DNA of 64,000 bases from Paragyromitra xinjiangensis (GCA_038503065.1 JBCAMK010000016.1:682001-746000); one strand, 5' to 3'. Numbered from the stretch's first letter, positions 49,056-60,805 are shown. Numbers and translations are program-made. Notes: generated from the letters alone by a model not told the origin.

Positions 49056-50474
49056 ATGGCTCAACCTGGACCCTCCACCACACAGTCCCTCTTTGACACC
49101 GGCCCTCATGGCCTCACCACCGACTCACAGTATCAAGACGAAGCTCTGATGCACGAACTCCCCGATGACTCCACCCCCAACTGGCTCCGCGATTTCTCAG
49201 TCACGGAAGACTACATGCCTGAAATCCCTGATGATGGCAACACGGAGCAATTCACAACCTGGCTCCTAAAATCTAGCTTCGCTCGCCTCAACTCCCAAAC
49301 AGAGGAAAACAACACCCACCTCCTCGCAAAAGTAGCCATGCAGGAAAATGATATCCTCAGGCTCACGGATCAGACTAAGATCCTTCAAGAAATGGTCGGA
49401 AAACTTTCCACCACCCTTAACAACATGGCCAGATCACTTCAAACCATCGACAAGAACACCTCCCAACCTGCCCGCACTTCTGCAACCGCTAGCAACCAAC
49501 AGCAAAAGCCACCCCAAGCAGCCCAAAAACCTCAAGTCCCACTGCTAAACAATGGTAAACCCATGACCTATGCTCAAGCAGCCAACGCCCCCGCAAACCC
49601 TTTCACCAAAGTCAACAAGGGCAACAAGAAGAAAAAGGCCCTTCCTCCCAAGCTCTTCCAACCCCAATTCACGGCAATTAATCGCCAAATCATATTGGAA
49701 ACCTCTGGTGACCTTCCCCCAACCCTCACCAACAATTCACTCCTCACCGCTATCAACAAGGAACTCGCCCCACGAAATACGTCAATCCTTATCTGTACCA
49801 AAACCGCAAGACATAACTTCGTCCTTACCACTCGCCCCGACGAATCTGCCGAACAAATCTGCTCGGCCTACAACAAGGAAATCGAGACAGCCTGCACCCT
49901 ACTCAACATCCCCCTTTCTGAAGCTCGCCCAAATTCCAAATGGTCTAAGTTTATCATTCATGGTATCCCCACCAAAAACACCATGGCCGAAGTGGCAGAG
50001 CAAAGGTCTATTTCAGTCCCTACTTTCACCCTCGCCCAAGTCCCTAGATGGCTCACCACACCGAAAGCAAGAGCCAACAAAACTCATTCAGCCATCGTCA
50101 TCGCTCTTCCCCAAAAATTCACCATGGAAACCCTAGGTCTCCATCAAATTCCTCTTTTCAACTCATTCTGCCACATTCAGGAATATATTGCTGTTTCCCC
50201 CACTACCCATTGCCGAAAGTGTCAAGAATTTGGCCACCATCAACAAACTTGCAAAAAGGACTTCAGATGTGCAATTTGCGCAGAAGCCCACGAAACCATC
50301 AAACACCCCTGCACTTCAACAGGATGCCCGGCTGGAACCAAATGCATCCATCCACCCATCCGCTGCGCCAACTGCAACCAAGGCCACAAAGCCTATGAAC
50401 GCAAGGTCTGCATCGCATACACCAAGCTCACTGAGAGCCTTAAATCCTCCCGAATTAACACTACCAACGCTTAA
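49056..50474 (+). CDS. LINE-B4 ORF1, gag-like protein (472 aa)
   Basis: ATG 49056 with the same 1419-nt length as B1, B3 and B5. Coiled coil (ENDILRLTDQTKILQEMVGK), linker with AQKPQVPLLNNGK, RRM-like core (KWSKFIIHGIPT) and zinc cluster with CRKCQEFGHHQQTC, CAICAEAHETIKHPC and CANCNQGHKAYERKVC. Differences from the other copies are single residues, such as EQRSISVP for EQMSISVP and TTHCRKC for TTQCRKC. As in B3, the frame extends upstream over the leader without an ATG. It ends in TAATG. Confidence 0.88.
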   Translation: MAQPGPSTTQSLFDTGPHGLTTDSQYQDEALMHELPDDSTPNWLRDFSVTEDYMPEIPDDGNTEQFTTWLLKSSFARLNSQTEENNTHLLAKVAMQENDILRLTDQTKILQEMVGKLSTTLNNMARSLQTIDKNTSQPARTSATASNQQQKPPQAAQKPQVPLLNNGKPMTYAQAANAPANPFTKVNKGNKKKKALPPKLFQPQFTAINRQIILETSGDLPPTLTNNSLLTAINKELAPRNTSILICTKTARHNFVLTTRPDESAEQICSAYNKEIETACTLLNIPLSEARPNSKWSKFIIHGIPTKNTMAEVAEQRSISVPTFTLAQVPRWLTTPKARANKTHSAIVIALPQKFTMETLGLHQIPLFNSFCHIQEYIAVSPTTHCRKCQEFGHHQQTCKKDFRCAICAEAHETIKHPCTSTGCPAGTKCIHPPIRCANCNQGHKAYERKVCIAYTKLTESLKSSRINTTNA

Positions 50475-51380
50475 TGGAGGCACAACCTCCTATAACAGGC
50501 ATAGCCATGGTACAGCAGCTGAACTGCGCCAAAGGACAGGCCTCTACTCTTGCAGTCATCTCCTCCTTTGATCACTCTCAACACATTCTTATCCTTATGC
50601 TACAGGAACCATGGCTCGATCATAATTTACTTCCACCTAATTCCAAAACGGCGGATGCATATTATCCTTCCTCTTCACCCAAGGTCATCATTTATATAAA
50701 GAAAAACCTAAAAAACACAAAAATAAACACCACACTTTCACCCAATCCAAACATAATTTCAATTCTTATAAAAATCCCTCATTTTACTCTTGAGATCTGC
50801 AACATATACATCCAACCACACAGCAGCTCCAACGACCACCACCTCCCACTTCTTTCACATCATTTTCATCAGAATACAATCCTCGCAGGGGACTTCAACC
50901 TCCACCATCCGTGGTGGTACGGCCCCATCACTGAAAATTATCAACATCTTTTCTCGCACCGAATTGCGTTAACAGAACAAATCACAAACTGGCTGGAAAC
51001 TAACAACTTCCGCCTCCTCAACAAACCAGGAATTTTAACCCACTTCCCTAGAAATGGACAAAGACCCTCCATTGTCGATCTCACCAAGATAAGAGGTCTC
51101 ACCGACATCTGTGGACCTTGGTCAGCCCCCCCTAACTGCCCACACAATTCTGATCATGTTTCCCTAAATACCACACTCTATATTCACCCTCCGGAATACT
51201 CCAGCCGACGTTTATTTTCCAAGACAAACTGGCCCCTATTCCACAAAATCATCCAAGAAGCAGCTATTCCTTTCAATTATTCTAACGAGGAGAGAGCCAA
51301 CCTCACCCTCACCCACATTACAAACACAATCAATCTAGCTATAGATTCAACGGTACCCCTTTCTAAACCCCGACCATACT
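50474..51380 (+). pseudogene. LINE-B4 ORF2, endonuclease part before D2
   Basis: Starts at ATG 50474 in TAATG and encodes the endonuclease with all motifs (AGDFNLHHPWWYGP, SIVDLTKIRG, NSDHVSLNTT). Runs 907 nt to the D2 insertion in the linker (VPLSKPRPY). The last 14 bases are the target duplication. Together with 57978-60805 it makes 3735 nt, equal to B3 ORF2. Confidence 0.9.
51367..51380 (+). repeat. Target-site duplication of LINE-D2, left copy
   Basis: ACCCCGACCATACT, identical to 57964-57977. Flanks the TAAA tail of D2. Confidence 0.93.
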
Positions 51381-51803
51381 TATTTATTTATTTATTTATT
51401 GCTCATATTGCATAAATCCGTAACGGATATGGCATACAGTGAAAGGAAACCCCCATGACCGCACAATAACTAACAAAAGAAAATCCTCCGCGAACATGAA
51501 CCAACTAGTTAGTAGATATCCACATCAGATATCTTTCGCGAAAAACATAAGAAAAGTAAATCAAAAACAAATAACATAAAAGATAACAAAAGAAGAAATA
51601 ACAATTTATCTCAAAGTTCTACCGAACAGTAGAAACGAACGGAATAACAATCGACAGGGTAAAATCATAGGGAAATACTCAAACAATTTCATAATCAGAA
51701 ATCCTCCACACGGTCATGTTCCATCTCACCCCACTTTCAGGGTCTTCATCAGTTTTCTATCGTCCTTCACCATCGCATGCTTTGGGCCTGTAGCCCGTTC
51801 TTT
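51381..51803 (-). other. LINE-D2 3' UTR, hairpin and TAAA tail
   Basis: Non-coding. From ORF2: block CTACAGGCCCAAAGCATGCG with GATGGTGAAGGA, then an A/T-rich centre, TATGCCAT, the hairpin and ATGAGCAATAAATAAATAAA. The same parts in the same order occur in family C. Confidence 0.8.
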
Positions 51804-54800
51804 CTAGCCGTTCTCTCCTTCTCCTTCGTTTTCTTCCTCTTCGTCGTTGTAGAGGTAAATTCCTTGGTGGGAATACCTGTTGTCTTCTTGTTGTTCTAGG
51901 GTCCAATTTCTGGTAGCGATTTGGGTAGGTGTGAGGAATGTTTCAATGGTGGCAGCCAGGCCGGCATTGGTGTGCATTGCAGTTCTCCATGTGAGTGGCA
52001 TTGGTTTGAGGGCTGCTTTGAGTGCTTTGCGATGGGCAGGAAGTGGTTCCTGGCCACATTCTAGCAGTAGGTGTTGTGGTGTTTGGTTATCGAAGCCACA
52101 TTTGCATTTAGTGTCTTCAATGTTGTTGGTAGGGATTCTGGCAAGGTAGGATTTGGTGTATCCATGTCCGGTTCTCATTTGAGTGATGGTGGAGGCTGTT
52201 CTTCTGGGGATGTTTCCCCTCAGCGGGGCACTTGGTTTCAGTGCTGGTTGTCCGTAGTAGCTGCGGCCTTTCTTTGCCTGCTTCCATTTGGCTTTCCATG
52301 TTGTCAGGGAGTGTTCCTTGATGTTTCTCTTGAGGTATGTGATGGAGGTGAGGACATCTGATTCTATCCTGGTTTCTTGGGCTCCTATCTTGGCAAGCTT
52401 ATCAGCTAGCTCGTTGCCGGCAACGTTGACATGTCCTGGTACCCAATAAACATGGGTTTTGATGCCACTGTCTTCGAGTTGAAGCAAGTTGTTGCGGGCT
52501 TCAATGACCAGGTGTTGGCCTGGCATAGGGAGGGGTGTTGTCATTCGTTGTACTGCTGCTTGGTTGTCGCAGTAGATGTAGACATCGTTTGTCAGGTGAG
52601 GTGATCGTTGTACTTGTAGGATTGCATGCTTAGTGGCTTTTGCAATACCATAAAGTTCTGCGTCGAAGACTTCATTTTCTTTGCCGAGGTGGAAGGATTT
52701 GTTGACCACAGAGTGACCTCTGCGGAAACCAGCAACTCCAGCTCCTGTTTTGCCTTCCAGGAGGGAGCCATCAGTGTAGAATACTAGGCGATCAGTCCTA
52801 GTACTGTCTCCAGCTGTGTGGTTCCGATGGTTTTCTGCTGCTGTGTCTTTGTCTGAAGGGTCAATGTAGATGTCTATGGTGTTTTGGTGCCATGGTGGAC
52901 ATGCCAGATTGTCTACGCATTCAATCTCTGATTGTGGCTGGATCCATTTGTTGGTAGATGCCAGTATCCTATGTAGTCTTGTTTCGTATTTGGGGGAGGT
53001 GGTGGTTTGGTGCCATGGAGTGTTGTTGGAGCTATCTGGGTTGTCGTTTTCCTGGGTTGAAGGCCAGGAATCAGGGCAGAGGGAGGTGATGGGATGGGTG
53101 TTGGGTAGGGAAAGGACTCGGAGTGCATATTTCCTTTGCAACTCATCCAATCTGATTGGGGTAGGGAGAAGTCCTGTCTCTGCTTCCAGGGCATGGACAG
53201 GTGATGTTCTGAAGGCTCCAGCAATCTTGCGCATTGCTTGATTCTGGACTTTCTGGATGGTGTTGCTGAGTCCAATCTGCCCGTTCCACCATACTTCAGC
53301 TCCGAAGTCACTGATGGTGGCTACACAGGTTTGGTAGAGTTGGCGTAGTGCTTTGTAACTCAGTCCTTTTTCTGTGCTTGCGAGACGGGAGATAGCCATG
53401 AAGGCTCGAAGTGCGGAGGCAGCTTTGGTCTTCACATGATGCTTGAATGTGAGTTTGCAGTCAAACCAGACACCCAGCCAACGCTGGACATCTGCAGCCT
53501 CAATCACATTGCCATCAGGCATTGTGACTTTGGCTTCATCAGAGGTGTCAGTTGTTCGTCTGGAGTGGAAGTGAGTGAGTTCTGTCTTTGGATTGTCAAA
53601 GTACAAGGCATTTTTCTCACCCCATTCGGAGGAGGTGAGTGCCATTGCTTCCAGTGTTCGAGAGTTTTCTGCTTCAGACTTTCCTGTAACCAGAAGGCCC
53701 ACATCATCAACATAGCTGGGGCAGGTGGAATCAGGATATTTTTCTTCTAGCTCGTTGAACAATGGAGCCAGGTAGAGGAGGAAGAGGATAGGGGAGGTGG
53801 GGGATCCTTGTGGGATTCCAGTTTGAATGGGTGCCATGGCTTCAATTTCACCGTCGAATGCCATGCAGGCTGTTCGATTGCTGAGGAAGGAGTCCACCCA
53901 TCGGCAGATGGGAAGTGGGAGGTCCAGTTCTATCATGGTCTTGATCAGTCGTCGTTTGAATACAAAGTCATATGCACCTTTCACGTCCATGCAAAGTGCA
54001 GAGAGTGTTAGGCCTTTCTTTTTGGCTGCATCGGCAAGCGTGCTGATAAGCATGCAAGCATCCACAGCTGATCTTTTTGGTCGACCTCCGATTTGCCATC
54101 TATGGAGAAGGTGATATCTTTCTGCCATAAATGCTAATCAGGTTGCTATGATCTTTTCTGAGACTTTGCCGAGGCAGTTGAGGAGTGATACTGGTCGGTA
54201 GGCTTTTGCTATCGTATAGTCAGGTTTATTGGCCTTTCTAATGATTGCAATTGTAGCTTCACGCCATATGGTTGGGTGGTATCCTGCTTTCATGGTGGCT
54301 TTGTAGAAGGAGTTGAACTGGGTCGGGTCAACTTGATATGCTTTTTGAATGCATAGGAAGCCAATTCCATCTGGTCCAGGGGCTTTCTTTGGTGCTGAGG
54401 TCATGATTGCTTTCCGAATCTCGTCGTTGGTGAGGTCTTTCCATGGGATCTTGTGTTTTCCTGCTGGAACAGGTTCATCAAGTTCCACGGAGGGAGGGGG
54501 AGGGAATAGAGTTGCTCGGAAGAGATTGGCTTTCTCTTCAAAGGTTTTGGACTCTTGGAGTGTGGTGGGATTGTGTAGGGTGGGGGTGCGTTCACATCTG
54601 CGTGGCTTGGTGTACCTCATTGCTTTGTGAAGACATCTTTTCCGTGAGCTTCTTCCAGGAATGTATTCCAGTGTTCACTCTTTGCTGTTCGGATTCGTCG
54701 GAAGTAGGATGTTCTCAAGTTTTTGAATCTTCGCCACATGGCTGGAGTCTGATCTGTTCTCCAGTCCCTGAGGGCTGTTTTCATGTGTCTGCGTCCTTCT

Positions 54801-55811
54801 TTGATGTCTTCATTCCACCAAGGTTTGGCGAAGGGTGATGGTTTTCGTTTGGGTACATGGATGTGGGCAGCTGCTATGATTGAATCTCGTAGGTGTTGAG
54901 CTGCTTCGTCTAGGTTTGAATGGGTTGGGTGGGAGTGTAGGAACTCCCAGGTGTCTTTAGTGGTGATGGAGGAGAGGGTGAAAGTTTGTTGGAAGCCGTC
55001 CCAGTCCGCCTTGGCCCAATTAAATTGTTCCGTTGATGGTGGGGGGGCACATTCCAAAGAGTCGGAGGCAATTTCAAACTGAACAACTTCATGGTCGGAT
55101 CCTGTTGCAAGGTCTTCCATGACTGCCCAGTTCATAATCAAGTCTGTCATCGGTGAGGAGGAGAAGGCAAGATCCAAAACGGATCTGCCAGTGCCTGTAG
55201 GGTAATTGTAGGTATAAATATCCAGGCTCGTTAATGAGGGTATAGTTGACCTCTTGTAGTATAGGTAGGAGTGCTTCATGTCGTTTTGGTGAACGGACTC
55301 GTGAGTCCCAGAGAGGGTGGTGGGCATTGAAGTCACCTGCCATGATACAGCGTTCTGGTAGCTTTAGTCCCACAAGTACACGTTCAACCGTGTATTGTGG
55401 GTGGCTGTCAGGAACTCGTTGTGATGCTGCAGGTTGTTCATTGTAGATGTTAAGGAGGGTAAAAGCAGGAATGGAGGGGGTTGACAGCTCTATGGCCTGT
55501 ACATCTTCGTTATTGATGATGTCGGGTCTTGGCTGATATTTCAGGAAGAGGTTGGATTTGGATATAAAAGTCATGGTTCGAGGGCGGTTAATGCTGCTTG
55601 GAATCATCCTTGCGAATGACCCATGCGATATTGATGTCCATGAGTTTGGTGGTGCGTCAGGAGAAGTATCGTGCATAACAAAAGGTTCTTGAATAATAAC
55701 TATATCAGCCGTTTCTGAGGCTGAGTCGAGGAGGGATAACATAACATTTTGGTTTCTTCGGCAGTTGTGTTGCATCAGGCGAATCTTGTGTGGGTTTGGT
55801 TGCACAATCAT
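51804..55811 (-). pseudogene. LINE-D2 ORF2, EN-RT-RNase H with two frameshifts and one stop
   Basis: Starts at ATG 55811, overlapping the ORF1 stop (ATGA). Endonuclease: GDFNAHHPLWDS, SVLDLAFSS, TGSDHEVVQF. A +1 near 55224 and a +2 near 54623 relative to D1 shift the frame. Subtracting them gives 4005 nt, about 1334 residues. A TGA at 54140-54138 interrupts KIIAT-LAFMAERY and fits CGA to TGA. RT: AYRPVSLLNCLGK, CMDVKGAYDFV, GIPQGSPTSPILF, YVDDVGLLV. RNase H: FYTDGSLLEGKTGAGV, NEVFDAELYGIAKAT, YCDNQAAV, WVPGHVNVAGNELAD. Terminal CKCGFDNQTPQHLLLEC keeps CXCX8HX4C. The long open part (54128-51804) still encodes most of RT and RNase H. Confidence 0.88.
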
Positions 55812-57412
55812 TTTTCCACCATGATGTCTTTTTCAGTTCGGGAGAGGTCTGGGCGTGCAACACAGGACCTGTCAGTGGCTTTATGTGTTCCACCACAGTT
55901 GATGCATTTGGGAGGCATGTGGGCGCAGGAGTCAGTGGCTCTGCAAGTCCCACAGAAGTGCTTGTTGGTAGCATGTTCGTGTCCACAGTAGGCACAGGCT
56001 GGCTTGGAGGAGGGGCATCTCTGGAACTTGTGTCCAAACTTTTGACAGTTAGAACATTGGTCACCAGGGCGCGCAGTCAAATAGGCTCCGGTCCTGTGTC
56101 TTTGGCCGAAGATGAGGATTCCGTTTTTGATCAGTTTGTTGTACATGCTTTTGCTGGTGATGGCAATCATCACCGAGCTGTGGGACTTTCCATTTCTCTT
56201 GTCTGGATGGGTCATGTAGCGAGGAGGTGCTGCCAGTTTGAGATCACTGTTTTGGTATTCCAGTTCGTTTTGCAAGTCGCTCATGCCAGTACGATTGTCA
56301 GGGTATTCCATGATTGGGACTCCATGGATGGCAACCTTGTGCCAGGACTCCTGTTTGGAGAGAAAGAGAGCTTTCTCATCGCTTTCCTTCACAACTTTCT
56401 CAATGGTGGCCTTGTGCAGGTCAAAGTCAGTGCTGGTGAATCCATTGCGAGTGTAGAGCAGGAGATTTGCTTTCAGGTTCCAGGAGATTCCTGAGATCTG
56501 GAGGCTTTCTGGTGCTTTGGCAGTCAGGAGTTCTTTGTTAATGGTGTTGCGCAGGACAAGGAGGTTGAGGTTTTCTTCTTTCTGATCACCACTGCGTTGG
56601 ACAATCATGTTCTTGGTGAGTTCTGGGGTTGGGGTTGTGGGGGTATCAGTGTTGGCCTTCGCAGGCTTTCCATCTTTCGCCACAGTGGCCCAAGTCTTTG
56701 GTGCAGGAGGTGGAGGAGGGGGAGGAGGTGCTGGCGTGTTTTCAGTTGCCTTTCCCTTTCCCTTGTTCTTCTTGGGTTGTTGGGGAGCGGTGGGGATTGT
56801 TGTTGCTGTGATTGCTGGTACTGCTGGAGTTGCTTTCAGGGTGCGGTGGATTGAATCTACTTTCCCGATCACAGTGTGGCTCATGGAGCCCAGGGAGGTT
56901 GAGATTTGGGTGGTGAGGTTGCTAACCATCATCTTGAGCTCAGCGATTTCCTTGTTCAGGTGTTCATTCTGTGCCATGAGGTGTTGGTTGACGTCGTTTT
57001 GACTCATTGGGAGTGCAAAGTAGCTGGGAGTGCGTTTGGGAGGTGGAGCAGATTGCTGTTGGTTGCCAAAGGTTCTCTTTGACGGGCCAGCTGCGGATCT
57101 GGTCCTGGTCATTGGTTCTGGCTCGTAGGTGAGATCAATTCCTCCCAAAGTGTTCCTAAATGATAGAGGATGTGTGGGGGAGTTGCCAGCTGAGGAGAAG
57201 AATGGTGGTGGGAGTGTGATCTTGCGAGCAAATGGTGCCGGGAGAGGTTTGGTGGTGGAGGAAATAGGGTCGCTGCTCATGATGTCAGGAGCATGCTGGC
57301 TGACGTTCAGGAATCGGTTTGTGGCCGTTATGGTAGGGCTGGAGGGAGGTGAAGATGGAGGCACGACGGGAAGTTCCGTATCGTCTTGCATTTCATCCCC
57401 ATGGGCAGACAT
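55808..57412 (-). CDS. LINE-D2 ORF1, gag-like protein (534 aa)
   Basis: ATG 57412 (MSAHGDEMQDDTELP) as in D1, same length. Acidic N-terminus, coiled coil (HLMAQNEHLNKEIAELKMMV), polyproline linker, RRM-like core (MIVQRSGDQKEENLNLLVLR) and zinc cluster CSNCQKFGHKFQRC, CAYCGHEHATNKHFC, a CXH module, CINCGGTHKATDRSC. It differs from D1 by only a handful of residues, so the two copies are of similar age. The frame is open upstream to 57472 but without support from D1. Stop and ORF2 ATG overlap as ATGA. Confidence 0.88.
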   Translation of the reverse strand: MSAHGDEMQDDTELPVVPPSSPPSSPTITATNRFLNVSQHAPDIMSSDPISSTTKPLPAPFARKITLPPPFFSSAGNSPTHPLSFRNTLGGIDLTYEPEPMTRTRSAAGPSKRTFGNQQQSAPPPKRTPSYFALPMSQNDVNQHLMAQNEHLNKEIAELKMMVSNLTTQISTSLGSMSHTVIGKVDSIHRTLKATPAVPAITATTIPTAPQQPKKNKGKGKATENTPAPPPPPPPPAPKTWATVAKDGKPAKANTDTPTTPTPELTKNMIVQRSGDQKEENLNLLVLRNTINKELLTAKAPESLQISGISWNLKANLLLYTRNGFTSTDFDLHKATIEKVVKESDEKALFLSKQESWHKVAIHGVPIMEYPDNRTGMSDLQNELEYQNSDLKLAAPPRYMTHPDKRNGKSHSSVMIAITSKSMYNKLIKNGILIFGQRHRTGAYLTARPGDQCSNCQKFGHKFQRCPSSKPACAYCGHEHATNKHFCGTCRATDSCAHMPPKCINCGGTHKATDRSCVARPDLSRTEKDIMVEK

Positions 57413-57963
57413 GGTTCCGGAAATTTTCGGAAATTTTCGTGTAACGGATACTAAAATAAATTGCCGAGACAAAAGTTGATTGGACGTTGAAGACCAGAGG
57501 CTGATTGGGTTCCACCGATGGAATGTTCCAGAAGGTAGCAGGTGATGTGCTGTCAGTCAGAATTGCAATATTCCGAGATTTCTGGCGATTTTGGGCGATA
57601 AAATGAGTACTACTCGGGCGCCTGTGGGCCGATTTGGCTGAAACTAAAAATCCTGGGCCGTAGTATGTAGGCGGCGTGGATGTGCAAGTTTCAAGTCAAT
57701 CGGACAAGAACTGGTTGACTGGCGACGATTTTGAGGGGGGGCTCGGCGGGTTTTTTGGTGGGGTGAGCCCCAAAGAGGGGAAATGAAGGGGAAAATCACA
57801 ACAACTTCTGCAATAGAAGAGATGGATTTCCCAGGAGGTGTAGAAGGGGGTAAAAGGGGGCGCTGATTCCGAATATGAAGTCGGTTTGATGATATCTCTG
57901 TTGGTTGTGGAGTTATTTTCGAAAATTCGTCCTGGTAGAATGGTTGTCGCTTGTTGAAGGGAT
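57413..57963 (-). promoter_or_regulatory. LINE-D2 5' UTR
   Basis: About 550 bp, near-identical to D1 (28296-28834). Contains the doubled CGGAAATTTT just before ORF1 and the AACTCCAC..CGGAATCAGCGCCCCC words near the 5' end. Presumed internal promoter region. Confidence 0.5.
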
Positions 57964-57977
57964 ACCCCGACCATACT
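57964..57977 (+). repeat. Target-site duplication of LINE-D2, right copy
   Basis: ACCCCGACCATACT, identical to 51367-51380. B4 ORF2 resumes directly after it with SKSWWTPNLKALKRK. Confidence 0.93.
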
Positions 57978-60805
57978 CAAAATCCTGGTGGACACCCAAC
58001 CTCAAAGCCCTGAAAAGGAAACTCTCATGGGCAGAATCACAAGCACGAAAATCCAACGCCCTTCCTCACTGGCAAATCCTCACCAATTCCACAAGAAAAG
58101 AATACAAAACTGAGATTATGCTAGCCAAATGGGATCATTGGCACCGCACCCTCCAAGACATCACTCCCAGCTCTGCCTGGAATCTCATGAACAGAAGCAC
58201 CGCTCGCAACAAACCCAACATCCCTCCCATTGAGAAACAAGAAACCAATGAGGAAATCAGCAAAGCCTTCCGCCATACATTCTTCCCTCCTCAAATCATT
58301 CCACCTGACTTTCCCCCAAACTTCCTACCCCCCCCCTCCGCCAACACCGAATCCATTTCCTTCCTGGTTACGGAAGAGGAAATTGATTCCCTTCTCCAAA
58401 AATCAAATATGCGCACTGCAGTTGGCCCAGATGGGATCAACTACATCACACTCAGAGAAGTCCACCGCGCTCGCCCTTCCATCTTCACCTCTCTCTTCAA
58501 CAATCTCCTTCGCCAGGGTATCATGCCAGCTCTTTGGAAGACAACCCACTGTGTTCCTATCCCCAAATCAAACAAGGCGGACTACTCATCTCCCAAGAGC
58601 TACCGCCCTGTCTCACTCCTTTCCTGCTTCGGCAAACTACTTGAGAAAATAGTTGCCCGAAAACTCGAAACATGCGCAACAGGAAATGGCGCCATCCAAT
58701 CACATCACACAGGAGCCAGGACAGGCATCTCTGCCACTGATTCCCTTCACCTCATCCTTACCCCCGCACAAAGACAACTGTTGATACCCGTCCCACACAA
58801 TGATAAAAGGGCAATAAAACGCCCCTCCCGCCCCTCTATTTTGGCAACGGACATTGACGGTGCATTCAATTGCGTATCCCACCCCCACCTAATTAAAATC
58901 TTGGAACACTACACTTTCCCTTCATGGTGCATCAAATGGATGCAAAGCTTCACTTCCAATCGCACACTCGCCTTCCGAATCAATAACGAACTGGAAGCAC
59001 CCCAACCACTTACTGTCGGTCTACCACAAGGTTCACCACTCTCATCCATTGCATTCATCATTTACGCTGCAGCACTTGACCCACCCACTCCACACCCCTC
59101 CGAAATTTCTACCATCTATATAGATGATGACACCGCTCTACAAATGAGCAAGAAACCCGCCTTCGCCACCATACGCCTAGCAGAAAGACATACGGCAAAG
59201 GAAAAACGGGCCGCTTATCTCAACATCAAATTTTCCGAGCCCAAGACGGAATTAATCCATCTCATCACTCTTTTCACTAGTCAATCACCAACCCAGGCCG
59301 TAACGCTAAACAATAAAGAATTTCTCCCTTTGCCTCACATTAAAGTCTAAGGCATCATTCTAGATCAAAGACTTAATTTTCACGTACATTGTCAACAAGC
59401 TTCTTCTCGCCTACGCACCTCCCTTTACCTGGTAAATAATTTAGTCAAGGACAAGGGACCCACTCCCAACCTCCTCCACCAACTTACCCTTACCATCATT
59501 CTCCCAGCGGCCTTGTACAGCTCTGAGGTATGGTGGACCGGATCACAAAGCATCATAGACAGACTCTCGCCAGCATATCATCGTGCCGCAAGGCTAATAT
59601 CTGGCCTTCCTAAATTTACTCCCATACATAAGCTATTACCTGAAGCCGGGCTAGCTCCACTCCACCTCCTACTCGACATGCGCACCCAACACTACGGACT
59701 TCGCATTCTCCACAATCCCAAACACCCCCTACATCACACATTACTACAACACCTTCACCCCACCGATTTTAAAGGCACTGGTCTTCAACGGGTCGGCTCC
59801 TTAATCGCCCGACTGCTAACCGGTGCCCCACTCAAAGATTTGTCCCTACCCATCCACCCATTCGTACATCCATCCCACATACACATCCAAGGTTCCAAAC
59901 AATCTGCTTCTCTAACCCACATGGATTGGCTACACAGTTTAGTGGACGCCTGGATCCTATACTCCGACGGTTCCTGAGCCGAAAGTGGCATCACCGCCTC
60001 AGGCTGGAACATTCAGCATATCCAATATGGGATCACCACCCCCTCTCACCAGGGCAATTGTAACCTGGGACATCAGTGCGAAAACGAGGATGCTGAAATA
60101 CATGGCATTCAAGAAGCCTTATATTTCCTAATTCACAAGTTACCTGCGGACAATTCCACCATTTATCTCTGCGTGGACAACCAAAACGCCCTTTTATCCC
60201 TTTCGGGCAACAGTACTTCCAATCGCCAATACTTAAAAGACACACTGGCACACATATCCACACTGAATAACTTAAACTCGGAAGTCTTTGGCCGATGGAC
60301 TCCATCCCACACAAATATTCCTGGTAATGAAATCGCTGATCAAATGGCCAAACAAGGCCTCTTTCTCCCGCCATGCAAACATACCTGCAACACACTAGGC
60401 TGGCTCCGCCTTCAACCCAAGCTTAATCTCCTCAAGTTATGGCAGCTCACAACTGAAACCCCTGTTGCCCTCCATCCCCCTCCAGTCGTACGATTCCTTC
60501 GCCGAAACCAGGCGAAAGCAATATCCACCCTTCGCACTCAGCAAACCAAGGCGGACCCAAATCCCCTTAGTCCTCCTTCCACATGCCAATGTGGAGCCAT
60601 TAATTCCTCTCCACACTTAGCCCTCGCTTGCCCATTCAATAGCACCACTCGACCGAATTGGGGCCAAGATTGGTACTCAGCCATCCTCCTCAATAATAAC
60701 CACATTGACCTCTTGCACTTCATTCGCGAGAACAATCTGGCTACGATTTCAACCAACAAATATCTCTATGGCGTATCAAATACGAATTTGCTAAATATAA
60801 ATTGA
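57978..60805 (+). pseudogene. LINE-B4 ORF2, RT and RNase H part with two stops
   Basis: Continues B4 ORF2 in frame after D2: SWWTPNLKALKRKLSW, SYRPVSLLSCFGKLLEK, TDIDGAFNCVSH, GLPQGSPLSS, YIDDDTA. A TAA at 59348-59350 replaces the Leu codon TTA of HIKVLGI. A TGA at 59975-59977 replaces the Arg CGA of SDGSRAES inside RNase H. The rest is open: NEDAEIHGIQEAL, VDNQNALLSL, SHTNIPGNEIAD, CQCGAINSSPHLALAC, ending NLLNIN. No frameshift. Apart from D2, two point changes inactivate the protein. Confidence 0.9.

Larger units (their letters stand above)
51381..57963 (-). mobile_element. LINE-D copy D2, full length, inserted in B4
   Basis: 6.58-kb LINE between exact 14-bp target duplications: 5' UTR (57413-57963), ORF1, ORF2, and a ~420-bp 3' UTR (51381-51803) with the CTACAGGCCCAAAGCATGCG block (about 51761-51795), hairpin ATCCG-TTA-CGGAT (51416-51428) and TAAA tail. 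At the 5' end it carries 13 bases (TTGTTGAAGGGAT on plus) not present at the 5' edge of D1. Confidence 0.93.
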
